DNA of 64,000 nucleotides from Nannochloropsis salina CCMP1776. Lineage: Eukaryota; Sar; Eustigmatophyceae; Eustigmatales; Monodopsidaceae. Below, piece by piece: positions 19,278-29,881 of the stretch. Location: the NCBI GenBank assembly GCA_004565275.1, contig SDOX01000006.1, positions 434,001 to 498,000 of the forward strand, written 5' to 3'. The first letter of the stretch is position 1. Every line of letters begins with the position of its first letter. Made by a program: the position numbers and the translations under genes. Under the pieces are notes generated by a model. That model was not told the DNA's origin, did not search any database, and saw nothing but the letters and a program-made list of their open reading frames with translations.

Positions 19278-22200
19278 ATGGATGAGGAAGGAGACTTCAC
19301 GTTCATGCCTGCCCTCGGGGAGGCAGCATCCTACCCGTCACCATCACCATCAAGCGAGGCGGGAAATGCTGAAAGCATGGACGTTGTGGCAGGGACGGAG
19401 CAGCCCCTGGGCCTTGGTGAGACTCCTCTTGTGGCGTCACTCCATCATCCTCTCCTGTCGACTCCGAATCCCAACACTCCATGCGGAGGGATGGAAACGG
19501 AATGTAGCCTTACTTCATTTCTTTCCCAGGGAGACGTGATCGATGCTGTCCAATTATCACAAGATGTGGTGGACTCGGATGCCATGGAAGTAACGGAGGC
19601 GCGAGAGATATCTTCTAGCGTCGACGCCTTCGATGCCCCCGCAATGCCGTGTGACACACTTACCTCGCTGGAAGAGAGTGGTAGAGACGATGACCCATTT
19701 CTCTCTACACTGCAAGACATAACAATGAACGTTGGTATCGATTATGAACATAATTTTGTCAAAGAGCTGGCAGGGGCAACAAAGGAAGCATCAGGCATCG
19801 ATGCGCCCCCAGCATTTCCTGACGTTCTCCTTTCGACCTTCACTTCGCACACTGACATGGAAAACAGACAAGAAAATGAAGATATTATCAAAGCTACAAC
19901 ACCGCAAGAAGAGGCGGGAGGCCCGGGAACATTATCGGAAACGCCCACAGAGAGTAACGTAGCGGGTAAGCTCGAAGGGGAGATGGAGCCCTCCAGAGCA
20001 GGGGACGCTCTTTCAGTCCTCCAAGCTGCCAGTCCAGCTCCGTCCACCTGTGCAACACCGTCTCAGAAAATTGAAGCGGGTACCCCCTCTGATCCGCCCC
20101 CCCAAGGCGAAGTGATGAATCGCATTGCTCAGGGCCAGGCGGCCCTGGTACAGTCGCAATCGAACCAGCTTCGCGCACTCGTCCTGTGGATAGCAACAGC
20201 GCCCAGGCTGGGTCTATCAGAATCCGAACCAGCATATGCCACATTTCTTCACCGCCGTCGACCGCAAGCGTCCCGGGGGGCATGTCACATCATCGACGAG
20301 CTGGAAGCACGCCTGACGCAGTGCTTCGACGCTCGGGGTCGGATAAGCAGGGAGAGCGCCGGGGACGCGGTCCTGGACCTGATGCTGCAAGCTGTCAGTG
20401 ACGAGAACAAGGTGCTGCTCATCGAGGTGCTGAAAACGTCCACGGACACGGCGGTGCTGGAGCGGCTGGTCCATAACGGAGTTCTGCGTGTGCTCAAGCA
20501 CTGGGTCTTGGAGTACAATCAAGCGACCGACGACCAGGCGGTATTGCGCTTCCTGCTGGAGACTTTGCGAGATCTTCCCGTCACGTATGAGAGCTTGCGT
20601 GGGAGCGGGCTGGTTGCGCTGATCACCAAGATCAAGAAAGACAAGCTCGGGGGCGAGTCGCTGGACAAGGGACGGCGGAGCTTGGGAAGACTGGCCGAGG
20701 AAGTGCGGACAGCGTGGAAAAAGAGGGTCAAGGAGGCGGAGGGGGCGTCGGGCCCGAATGCTCCATTGCCCCCCAGGTTGGTTCCCAGGCACTCCGTCCC
20801 TCCTGATGCGCTCAAGCCTGGAAGAGAGTCGACTGGAGCCACCGTTTCGGACGCCAAGACCCTCAGCCACCCCTCAATCTCCCTCTCGAGTGGGGCGCCC
20901 TCTAGACCGGTCAACACGGACGAGGGGGCTGGCGCTGCCACGTCGGAATCTGCTCCGATCAAGCGTCGTGGATGCGACAGGAAACGCCCGATTGCGTCTA
21001 GCACCTGTCCGAAGGGACGGACAGGGCTCGAGGACGAACGCGGGCCGTCAGGGCCTGTCCACCCGAAACCGAAGCTCGGACCCCCGTCTGCTGCCTCCGA
21101 TACCCTGGCTTCTACACCGTCTTCGCACCGCAGAGCTGACGGGGCTGGGGAGAATAAGGGGGATGCGAAGGACCGTCGGCGTGTAGTGTGGAGGGACGAG
21201 AAGGGGGGGGATCTCCTGGACGTCCTGACATTCGATGTGGAGGAGGAGGTGGTGGGGGGAGAGGGAGGAGATTGGAGCGAGGGGACACGACATGACCGGA
21301 TTCAGGCCCTGGCTATGCGTGAGCGGCAGAAGGAGATGGAGCTGTTCAAGGATGTGGGTGGCGGGTTCGCCCTTGGGGAGAAGGTAAAGGGCAGGGATGG
21401 CGCGAATAGGGGCGCCGGTGCAAAGGATGTCGGCCGACAGGCCCTGATGCCCACAACTGCATGGCGTGTTCTTGAAAGGCTGGTTGTCCCCCATGAAAAG
21501 GGGGGGAAAAGGATCGAGGATGGGAAAACCGGCGTTTTGAGGACGCCAGAGACTGTCCGATTGGATGCGGCGCAGAAATTGCTCTTGGAAGTCCGATACA
21601 TCAGAGACGGGGATATCCCGTTCACGCCGTCGGAGGGACTCACCGTGCAGGCTCCTCAGGAAGGCTTTACCATCTCACCCACGATCGCTTTCAGGTTTCC
21701 AACCAGAGAAGGAGACGTCGCTACTGGTAACGCGAGTCGTGGCAGTGTCGCAACGGGAAATTCCTCGGCTGAAAACGTGCACGCCCCTCTTAATCCCGAC
21801 ACTATCAAGGGCATCGAGATCCTGAAAAATGTACCCGGTTGGATCCGCGAACGATTGCTCGCCAATGGGATGCTTCACTTCTGCCTTGCATCAACCTCAG
21901 GACTCCAAAAAGAAATCGACCAGCAGAAAGTCTACGATGTGGTCCGCCTCTTACAAGCCGCGGAGACAGTACGGCTCGAGCCGCATGTACAGACACGTCT
22001 TTGCCGGAATCCGTCGAGATTTCTGCCTTGCGTCAGCTCGGATGGTGGCCTGGATATGGGACTCCTTGCAAGAGCTTTTGCGGAGGAAGACAGGGAGGAG
22101 GAGCAGCAATTTCGCTTCCAACAGCAACAGCAACAGCGAGACAGAAACATCCCCTTTCATAAGATGGGTGGCAGTGGCGAGGAGACAGGGCGTGAAACAG

Positions 22201-22466
22201 GGTCTCACATTCGTCAGTCACCACTCGGTGAGACTTATTCTCCCCCTCCCCGCACCTCCGCTTATTCAATGCCACATGCTTCTGGTCTCCGGAGCTCCCC
22301 GGGACCAGTACCGCCAGAAGGTCCGTTAAGCGAGCGACACGTACCGAGGTTTTGGAAGCCCTGCAAGTATTTCGCGCCCAGGGGGGGAGCTGGAAGCTGT
22401 CGTTTCGGCAACCGGTGTAGGTATCTCCACGAGGGAATCAGCGTGCGACACGGAGAACAACGGTAA
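19278..22466 (+). CDS. PNUTS-like PP1 regulatory subunit (TFIIS-N domain, RVxW motif, CCCH finger)
   Basis: A 1062-residue single-exon protein. Three elements occur in the order found in PNUTS (PPP1R10). First, a TFIIS N-terminal (LW) helical domain at about 350-480, with LIEVLKTSTDTAVLERLVHN, LKHWVLEY and the LLETLRDLPVTYESLRGSGL block. Second, a PP1-docking motif RVVW at 635-638, followed by acidic sequence, as in the RVxF class. Third, a C-terminal CCCH zinc finger, Cys1029-x11-Cys1041-x5-Cys1047-x3-His1051. PNUTS targets protein phosphatase 1 to RNA polymerase II and chromatin. The first 300 residues are acidic and low in predicted structure, and the region before the finger is Gln-rich. 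The call rests on domain order; the parts between domains are not recognisably similar. Expected to be nuclear. Confidence 0.75.
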   Translation: MDEEGDFTFMPALGEAASYPSPSPSSEAGNAESMDVVAGTEQPLGLGETPLVASLHHPLLSTPNPNTPCGGMETECSLTSFLSQGDVIDAVQLSQDVVDSDAMEVTEAREISSSVDAFDAPAMPCDTLTSLEESGRDDDPFLSTLQDITMNVGIDYEHNFVKELAGATKEASGIDAPPAFPDVLLSTFTSHTDMENRQENEDIIKATTPQEEAGGPGTLSETPTESNVAGKLEGEMEPSRAGDALSVLQAASPAPSTCATPSQKIEAGTPSDPPPQGEVMNRIAQGQAALVQSQSNQLRALVLWIATAPRLGLSESEPAYATFLHRRRPQASRGACHIIDELEARLTQCFDARGRISRESAGDAVLDLMLQAVSDENKVLLIEVLKTSTDTAVLERLVHNGVLRVLKHWVLEYNQATDDQAVLRFLLETLRDLPVTYESLRGSGLVALITKIKKDKLGGESLDKGRRSLGRLAEEVRTAWKKRVKEAEGASGPNAPLPPRLVPRHSVPPDALKPGRESTGATVSDAKTLSHPSISLSSGAPSRPVNTDEGAGAATSESAPIKRRGCDRKRPIASSTCPKGRTGLEDERGPSGPVHPKPKLGPPSAASDTLASTPSSHRRADGAGENKGDAKDRRRVVWRDEKGGDLLDVLTFDVEEEVVGGEGGDWSEGTRHDRIQALAMRERQKEMELFKDVGGGFALGEKVKGRDGANRGAGAKDVGRQALMPTTAWRVLERLVVPHEKGGKRIEDGKTGVLRTPETVRLDAAQKLLLEVRYIRDGDIPFTPSEGLTVQAPQEGFTISPTIAFRFPTREGDVATGNASRGSVATGNSSAENVHAPLNPDTIKGIEILKNVPGWIRERLLANGMLHFCLASTSGLQKEIDQQKVYDVVRLLQAAETVRLEPHVQTRLCRNPSRFLPCVSSDGGLDMGLLARAFAEEDREEEQQFRFQQQQQQRDRNIPFHKMGGSGEETGRETGSHIRQSPLGETYSPPPRTSAYSMPHASGLRSSPGPVPPEGPLSERHVPRFWKPCKYFAPRGGAGSCRFGNRCRYLHEGISVRHGEQR

Positions 22467-23212
22467 GCTCGCGCACGGGTAAATCTGGAAACTTTGTTTT
22501 TAAATAAAAATCAAATGTGTTGCATATTCCTGACGAGGACAAGATTGCAGGTCATAAAGGTATCCAAAGTCTTCGCTAATTAACATGTGCCGTCTTCCAT
22601 TCTTTCTTCATGTTGCCCATCAACTCCTCTTCATTTTCCTCTTTACCGCTCTCTCTATGGCATTTTTCTTCCCTTGGACCCACTTTGCCTGTTTATACAC
22701 GCCTGCTCTTCATATGTCCCTCGTACCTAGTCGTATTTATAATCATGGCCTTACATACGGTTGCATGCAATTTCCCCCTACATCAAGGGATCTTGTCCAC
22801 GAATCCAAACTCACGATATAGTTGCGCGTGTCTATCTATTTGTTCAATGTGTCTATCTCTCCGTGTAAACACGACTAAGGAGGCCTTCGTCACGCGAGAG
22901 ACAAGTCGTGTCGACTCCTTTTCTGCGACTTTGGCGTGTTTACGGGAGCAAGTATCTCTCAAGCTTGCCGTGCATTGACACGCTGCGTGATTGAAATCAT
23001 TGTTTCAATGGCGAAGAATCCTCTGTCCCCTGAACGATAAATTTTTTACCTCGTACCTTTCTATTTCATTTATTCCTCGCCCCACCCTCCGTCCGCGTCC
23101 ACCTCCAGCCCTTGTCTTTCTCTATCTCAAAGCCTATGCACATCCGCCAGCATCTCCTCCACCGCTCCGTCACAACCCCACCCTTCTCTCCCCCCTTTCC
23201 TCCCAACCGCCT
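22467..23212. other. Intergenic between convergent genes, pyrimidine-rich
   Basis: About 745 bp between the PNUTS-like gene and the ClpX stop. AT-rich just after the PNUTS-like stop ('tttttaaataaaaatcaaa', a likely polyadenylation context), then CT-rich. Frames at 22585-22821 and 22610-22978 are hydrophobic by composition only and match nothing I know. Confidence 0.45.
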
Positions 23213-25837
23213 TCACACGCCCCCCACCATTGACTGCGGCTGCTGGTGCTGGTGGCCGTGGTGGTCGTCTTCAAGCCCGTCCCCGTCCACAGGCGCCATG
23301 CCGTGATGCGGGTGCTCCCCTTGCATTTCCGCCAGGTACTTACTCAGAGTCATGGGCTCGTGCAAGAGCCGGACCTTGCGTGAATGCACGGCTTCGTGAT
23401 CCACCACGATGGCGGTCACCTGAGGCTCGTCCGGGATATCGAACATGGCCTGCATCAACACCTGTGACAAGGGGGAATGAAGAGAAGATAGGAGGCAGAA
23501 CGCGTGGCGTGGGAGGAAGGAAACGTGTGCGTCGCAAGACACGAGGTCCACACAGGGCACACATAGCAGAGTCCTGAGACCAGTAATGCCTCGCTCGATC
23601 ACCTCAACCTACCCGCTCCAGGATGGACCTGAGCCCTCGCGCCCCCGTATTTTTGGACAAGGCCAGTGCGGCGATCTCCTCCAAAGCCGCGTTGGTGACG
23701 TGGAACTCGACGTGATGCAAGGCGAAGAGGTACCGGTACTGTTTGATCAGAGCGTTCTTGGGCTCGGTCAGGACACGAATCAGCTGCTCAAGGGAAAGAC
23801 CCGAGGTGGAGACAACGACAGGGAAGCGGCCGACAAACTCGGGAAGAATACCGTAGTGCACCAAGTCGCAGGGCTCCACCCTATCATACGTGTCGCTTTG
23901 CGCCGCCTGCCCCTCTAAAGCTGCCTTGGGCCGTACCGTGGCGCCGAAGCCGATCGATGCGGCCGAGAGTCGGTGGGTGATGGTGTGCTCTAGCCCTGCA
24001 AAAGCCCCGCCGCAGATGAACAACACGTCGTTCGTGTCGAACTGCATGAAATCCCCTCGCGGGTTCTTCCGACCGCCTTCCTTGGGAACGTTCACTACGG
24101 AGCCTTCCACAATCTTCAGCAGGGCTTGCTGCACCCCCTCCCCCGAGACGTCCCGGGTGATGCTCACGTTCTCGCTCTTCCGGCTCACCTGGGGGAATAG
24201 AGCCGGTCTTGAACCACACGTACGCATGCATCAAACGCGCACACTTTCCCTTCCACTCCCACCGCCCAGTCATTCGCGCTCAACATAAGCACAGTAAAGA
24301 AACGAGCCCCTTGCCTACCTTGTCAATTTCATCTATGTACACTATGCCCCGCTGAGCACGCTCCAGGTCCTGCCCTGCCTCCAAGTAGAGTTTGTAGAGG
24401 ATAGACTCCACATCTTCCCCCACATAACCCGCCTGAGTCAGGCAGGTGGCGTCCGCGATGATGAAGGGGACGTCGATGAGGCGCGCCAGGGTCTTTGCCA
24501 GGAGGGTCTTCCCGCTTCCAGTGGGTCCTATCAGGAGAATGTTCGTCTTGTCCAACTCCACCGGGTCAACCTGCTTGACATTCCCTTCCCCTTCCGATTG
24601 CCGGGGACCCCGGCGCCGGAACGGCGCCGGGTGGAACGCGCGTAGGGGGGAGGAAGAGGAAGTGGATGGGTTGCTTGAGGCGGATTGGTGGGAGGGATCT
24701 GGCGGGACCGAGGATGGGGCCGGTGGCGGAGGGGGCGGGATGTGCATGCCAGGCGTGGCCAGCAAGGTCGGGTCAATGTCGCTGGCAAGCTCTTGCGATA
24801 GGGAAGACTGCGTGGATTGCTCTTGCTCCTGTTGGCGGGCAGGGGGGGCACGGCATTGGACGGCCAGGCGCTTGTAATGGTTGTGCACGCCCACGGCCAA
24901 GGCGATCTTAACGGCAGCCTGTCCGATCACATACTCGTCCAGGCCTTGGTATATCTGCTTTGGGGTCAGAAGACGGAAGGTAGGGGGAGGACTTTGACCG
25001 TGCGGAGGGACATGTGTGTCCGGTGCCGCCCTTGCGGGAGGGAAATTGTCGCTGTGACTGGCGTGTTGAGTCATGAAGGGATCGTCAGGTGAGCCAGGCG
25101 GGGGATTGCTGCCAGGAGAGGGTAAGCCAGGCTTGGCAGCTGGGAAAAATGGGTCTCCTGGAGCGGGCGGAGGGCTCGAGGGGGGTGGCGGGTTGTTGAC
25201 CTTTCGTTGCAGAACCGAGTCGGCGGGGGAGGGGAGGTAGAAAGCCTTCTCACAGCTGCCGTGCCCTGTGGAAAGGACCCAAATGGAGCATACAGAACAA
25301 AAATATGTCCCGTCCGTCCCACCGCTCGCATCGATTGCCGTGGCGAGGTAATTGGCACATCGAGGACATCGAAAACTTTGGCGCGGTTGCTCTGGAGGGA
25401 GAGACGGAAGCGACGTCGCGGCCGGTGTCCGTCCTATTAATTTACAATCCACCTGCTGCTGATAGTCTTCATGTGCATGATTGTGCCTTGGTCGTGTCGG
25501 TTGCGCCTGCTGCTGCTCCGGAGCTGCTGCTTGACACTGTACCTCGGAGGATGGGGAGGAATCACTCACGGAAGGGGCGTGTATAATACTGCTGTTCCCG
25601 CTTCGGGGCAAGGCAGATGAAAGCCACGATCGGTTGCAGGCCAGCGTTAGTTTAACCTGTACAAGAGGGCCATGGATTGTTTGATTTAGGGGACATGCGT
25701 GAAGATATAAGGTTTGACAACGGACAGGTGCGCTACTTCGAATGAGCAACTGCAACAAGATTTTTTCCGTCGTCTCGCACCTTTCGCAGACGCCATATCG
25801 CCTGTCTCGACGCAGATCGTCCACAACTACCAAGCAT
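23213..25837 (-). CDS. CLPX: ClpX ATPase, mitochondrial, four exons
   Basis: Proposed exons: 25837-25781, 25656-24319, 24188-23613 and 23461-23213, all joined in phase 0 by GT-AG introns (124, 130 and 151 bp), giving 739 residues. The first exon is inferred: [19 protein letters not shown] reads as a mitochondrial presequence and joins the long frame at [11 protein letters not shown]. Exon 2 has a C4 zinc-binding domain ([10 protein letters not shown]...FCSVC), a long Pro-rich linker, and the AAA+ core opening with [20 protein letters not shown], Walker A GPTGSGKT, the pore loop GYVGED and Walker B IVYIDEID. Exon 3 continues with [20 protein letters not shown], a SIGFGA segment corresponding to the IGF loop that docks ClpP, and [10 protein letters not shown]. 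The last exon covers the end of the small domain and a His-rich tail (HHGHQHQQ). Unfolds substrates for ClpP, most likely in the matrix. Confidence 0.92.
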
Positions 25838-25899
25838 GCTGATAACCACCCACGACTGTCGGGCTAGCAAGGGCCTGTGTGTGTGATGTGCTTTGTTGA

Positions 25900-26142
25900 A
25901 TGAGGATGATGAAATCGCCGAGGACGACTTCCATCTTGCTGACGGCGTTTAAGATAGTGGAAGCCGTCACGCCTCCTCCACCGCCACGATCCAGCCACCT
26001 AGAAGTGCCCGAATTTTTAAAGGCCTACGATATACCTGTCGGGGGTGCGCGGCAAGTAAAGCTCTCTCTTTCGCGGACGAAAGAAGTAGCGCTGCCTTCG
26101 CCAAGGTCCCCCTCGATGCACCGACCTCCTGGCCTCCCTTAG
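25900..26142 (+). CDS. Possible small protein (80 residues), unrecognised
   Basis: An ATG-started frame 62 bp from, and divergent to, the proposed ClpX start. The first 55 residues (MRMMKSPRTTSILLTAFKIV, a Pro run, then VPEFLKAYDIPVGG) have a plausible protein composition; the rest is Ser/Pro-rich and could be intron, since a GTAAAG donor-like site follows GGARQ. No family recognised. It may equally be a chance frame in the ClpX upstream region. Confidence 0.25.
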   Translation: MRMMKSPRTTSILLTAFKIVEAVTPPPPPRSSHLEVPEFLKAYDIPVGGARQVKLSLSRTKEVALPSPRSPSMHRPPGLP

Positions 26143-26625
26143 CACAAGAAACTTACGAAGAGAGCAGTTTTTATTCAAATTGTCAAGGATTAGATACGGC
26201 ATATTATAGGTACTCACTTAAAGTAAAAATACAACTCCAACCCCTACATGAATATGGCGTGGATAATTTGGGTACTCCTTTTTTCTTCTTCATCTGAACC
26301 CTGCCCCCCCGGCCGATCATTACACACATCCTCCACTTTATTACTGCTTCGTTCCATTTGTTTCCTTCTCGGTTATTGTTGCAAAGATAAGGCTCAGGTA
26401 TCCCGTTCCTTCCCGCCTTTCACTTTTCTCGCGATTTTCGAGGGGGCGATCCTGTTGAAGCGCCGAAATATCAAGCTTCCACGACAAGTATGCACGACCT
26501 CCGCGTGCTTGCGATGTGTATGCCTCCAAACCAGCTTTGATCGGTACATTGCCTAAATCTGCCAGGTGTAAGAGCAACGAAAATGAGGTTTGTAAGTTTG
26601 GATCGGGGCTCACACAGTAGGCCTC
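26143..26625. other. Intergenic between eIF1A end and the small ORF
   Basis: About 480 bp, AT-rich near 26160-26260. Frames 26248-26556 (+) and 26341-26613 (-) overlap one another and show no domain. Nothing else seen. Confidence 0.4.
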
Positions 26626-27635
26626 TCAGTGTCTGCCAGACCGACTCGAAGGCACGAGCAACAAGCCTCCAAAAGGTACCTCGTCGAAATCCACTCCGAT
26701 CTCATCCTCTGAGTCGGACCCGCCCTCCAAGGTCAAGTCTATTGCTGTCTCATTGATTTTCGCTGAAAAGCAAGTGATTGTGGGTGTGAAGACGGATGAA
26801 TGGATAGGTCAAAATAGAGCGATAACAGCATCCGCGCCGAATCAGTCTGCCCCCAGCCCCAACCCAGCGATGCTCTTTCTAGAAAAAGGATGGCTTGTCC
26901 CAGTCCTCTTCTCTCACCCGTCTCCGGGAGCTCTCCAAATGCCTTCAGATTCCTTGCCTCATCCGCGTTGTACTTATGGATGATATCCACTTTGTCCTCC
27001 TGGTAGTCGCGCATCCCCAAAAGGACGATGTCGCCCTGTTCCGTGGATGGAGGCCCGAAGGCGGTCAGTTCAGGAGGCCATAGCCACGCCACCTACAACC
27101 TCCCGGTCTTCGATGCCTCCCCCTCACGACTCCCACATCCTCCCACGCGCCACCCTCCGTCGCCTCACTCTCACGCCCCCGGTCCCCTCCTCCTCGCGGA
27201 CCCATCCCTCCCTCTGCGTCCAACGACAGACGCTTGTATATATATATGCATATATTTGACTCACCGCCGACACCCACACTTTCTTCCGCATCTTCCCCCG
27301 GATGTGTGCCAAACGGTTCTTCCCGTCAAAGCAGTACACCTCGCACCGGCCGTTGCCCAGCATCTTTATCACTTGTCCATACTCTGGGTCGCGCGCGAAA
27401 AAAAGGAAGCAATTGGATCAGTGAATAAACTCCACTTTTTTCTCGTCTGTGAGCCTCTCTGAGTCCCAAGGCTGGCATCTCGCCCGACATTGATGCCCTC
27501 ATATCTCGCTTTCATAGAACATGCTTGTCACGTACCTTGGCCCTCCTCCTTAAAAAGTAGGTCTCGCTTCGTCTCCTCATTCTCATTTTTCCCGCGGCGA
27601 CGATTTTTGCCACCTTTTCCTTTATTCTTGGGCAT
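26626..27635 (-). CDS. EIF1A: Translation initiation factor eIF1A, four exons
   Basis: Exons 27635-27536, 27383-27265, 27035-26918 and 26762-26626 join in consistent phase through GT-AG introns of 152, 229 and 155 bp to give 157 residues, close to the usual eIF1A length. The N-terminal tail [20 protein letters not shown] is the family's basic tail that contacts the 40S ribosome during scanning. The OB fold follows ([53 protein letters not shown]) and then [17 protein letters not shown]. The C-terminal tail starts [10 protein letters not shown] and is acidic ([13 protein letters not shown]), but ends in an uncharged [14 protein letters not shown] where most homologues stay acidic. Works with eIF1 and eIF5 in start-codon recognition in the cytosol. 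Divergent from bL21. Confidence 0.96.
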
Positions 27636-28506
27636 AGTTGTGATCTGCCGTTACCACACTTTCTGCACAACCCGATCAACCCTGCTTCCTTACGGCAAGG
27701 AGGGGGTTACCTTTGAAATGATGAAATTTATGGAGTTAAGGATACCAAGAAAGCTAATCGAACGAGAAGCACAATTGATTAAGTGTCACACGTGTCTCCA
27801 TCCGATCGAAAGGATGAGGTGAAAAAGTTTTTCGGGATTTGTCTTTTTTTTCCCCAGTCATGTGTTTCTGGGTATGCCTGTAACTTCCTACCTCAAAGAC
27901 CTCTTTCTATCAAACAAACCTACCCGAGCAGAAAGCTTTGTTGACGAATGTGTAAGGGCGACGTAAGAAGGAGTGACCACAAAGGGAGCCTTCCTGTGAA
28001 AGCAAAAAATCAGAGGGGGGGAGGGCATTCTAGGTTAACGGAGAAGTGATCGAACAGCACGCAAAGTTGGGTATGAAAGGACCACACAGCGTCCTTGCGC
28101 CCTAAAAACATGACATGCATCTCTTTGCATCAACGAAGACACCTATGCACCCAGACCAGAACGAGCAACCTTTACTTGTTGGTACAGTGCTTTGCGGAAG
28201 GTCTCAAGCTCGAGGTCCATCCACACCGGCCCTGGCGAGCCGTAGGTGAACAACATGGGGAAGAGTGCCACCACCTCCTTTTTGTTGAAGATTATTTTGG
28301 AAACTTTGATAGACTCTGTGAGATATTCTCGAGCCAATGCAGTTCACGCACTTGAATGTCCCATTGATAGTGGATGTGCGAATGACTTCTCGGGCCCCCA
28401 GTTTGTGTGCGTGCGGCTCTCCTTCTCACCCTGGACTGGTACAACCTTTTGGCATCTCTCATTCGATCATACCCGTACGACATGAAATGTAAAAAGGACA
28501 GCCTTG
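27636..28506. other. Intergenic between divergent eIF1A and bL21
   Basis: About 870 bp. A minus-strand stretch around 28337-28146 is open and has a protein-like composition (EVVALFPMLFTYGSPG, then VWMDLELETFRKALYQQ), but it lacks an ATG and I could not find a consistent upstream exon. The plus frame 28095-28355 overlaps it. Otherwise nothing recognisable. Confidence 0.4.
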
Positions 28507-29285
28507 ATGCTTCTAAGACATCTCGTCAATCGGTGGGCGGGATCCGTTTCGTCCACGATGCCCCCGCGGGCGGCCAGTGTCACGATACCCTGTTGCAAGC
28601 AGCAAGCCTTCCGGCTATCATCCTCCGTCCTTGTACCATCACAGTGCTTGCTTTCCTGTGGACATTTGCCCTTTTCTACCGTCCCCAGTGTCTCTAGCAC
28701 GCCTCCTCCAACTTCGTCTCCAGGTCTTATGGGACAGGCACCTCCAGCAGGAGTGAGTTGGGAGGCCAAAGAGGAGGTCTTGGGCGTCCGCAGGCGAGAT
28801 GGGAAAATTTTGACTTCTCACACCCTTCTTTATTTTTCTATCTCTACTTTAAATTAATTGTTCAGCCCAAGTATACCCGTGTGCTGCACCCAACAGGGAA
28901 GAGTCGAGGGTGGGGCTTCACGCGCGTTCCTGTTGACGGAGAAGCGCTGGCGTCGGCGGGATTGGAGGCCAAGTTCGCAGTAATAGAAGTCAAGAGCAAG
29001 CAATACAAGGTTACGAAAGACGACATCGTCGTGTCCGATAAAATAGAAGGACTGGAGCCAGGTGTAATATTTGCGTGCGAAAATGTACATCTGGTCGGTA
29101 CGCCTGAGTACACGGTAGTTGGAAGGCCCTACGTGGAAAGTGCAAGAGTCCGGTTGCAGGTGGAGGAGCAGGCTAAAGACGCTAAGGTCATAATTTTCAA
29201 AAAGAAACGCCGTAAGAATTACCGGCGGAAACAAGGCTTCAGGAGGGAAGTGACGATACTGCGCGTGCTGGGGATTGAGGAATGA
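28507..29285 (+). CDS. Ribosomal protein bL21, probably mitochondrial, two exons
   Basis: Exon 1 runs from the ATG at 28507 to 28752, exon 2 from 28866 to 29285, with a 113-bp GT-AG intron in phase 0. Exon 1 encodes a presequence-like leader (MLLRHLVNRWAGSVSSTMPP, then Ser/Pro-rich). Exon 2 carries the bL21 domain: KFAVIEVKSKQYKVTKDDIV, a LEPGVIFACENVHLVGTPEY block, then AKDAKVIIFKKKRRKNYRRK and QGFRREVTILRVLGI, which is the RNA-binding C-terminal part. bL21 binds 23S-type rRNA in the large subunit. As with bL27, stramenopile plastid genomes usually encode their own rpl21, so this nuclear copy most likely serves the mitoribosome. Its leader has no signal peptide, in agreement. Confidence 0.92.
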
Positions 29286-29881
29286 AAGAGGAGGACGTCA
29301 CCGTCACGGGAGGGGACGGCTCGGGGCTAGCACGGTCGCGTGCTCTCCCGAAGAACTATTAAGTTAAATGTTGCCGGCCTCTAGGCCCATGATGCTCTTT
29401 TCATTCGTCTGAGGCTTGACCGCTTTTCGTCTGATGCAGGTTCTGATTCTTTTTATCCATGCGTGTGGTCGTCACGCATGTCTGTTCTTTTGATTGAGAG
29501 TGAAAGAACGAAACAAAATTCACTCACCACCATGCATGGTTACACTGATGACATATACATGCAAATCAGTCTACCTATGCGCTCGAATCCTTGGCTTTCC
29601 CTCTCCCAGGCTACCCATCTCGCCGCACCTATCGCCACTTACACGACGAACAACAATAACGCTTCTCAAATCATTCTATTTATGTAACCTGTTCCCTTTG
29701 CCCTATTGTGCATGTTCTAAAACACATCCCTTTCGGCGTATCTCGCCCTTCTTCTCCTATCTGTATCACACATATCACCATCTTTGCCCTTGGTTTAGGA
29801 GCCTGCCCGTTTCCCGTTCCGCCCAGACGTCCTTCCCCCGCCATTTTCGAAACCGCACCCATTCTACCACGACCACAAAAT
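29286..29881. other. Intergenic between convergent bL21 and malate dehydrogenase
   Basis: About 600 bp of shared 3' region. Frames 29463-29687 and 29494-29907 are overlapping and have no domain features. No repeat or RNA gene seen. Confidence 0.45.
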
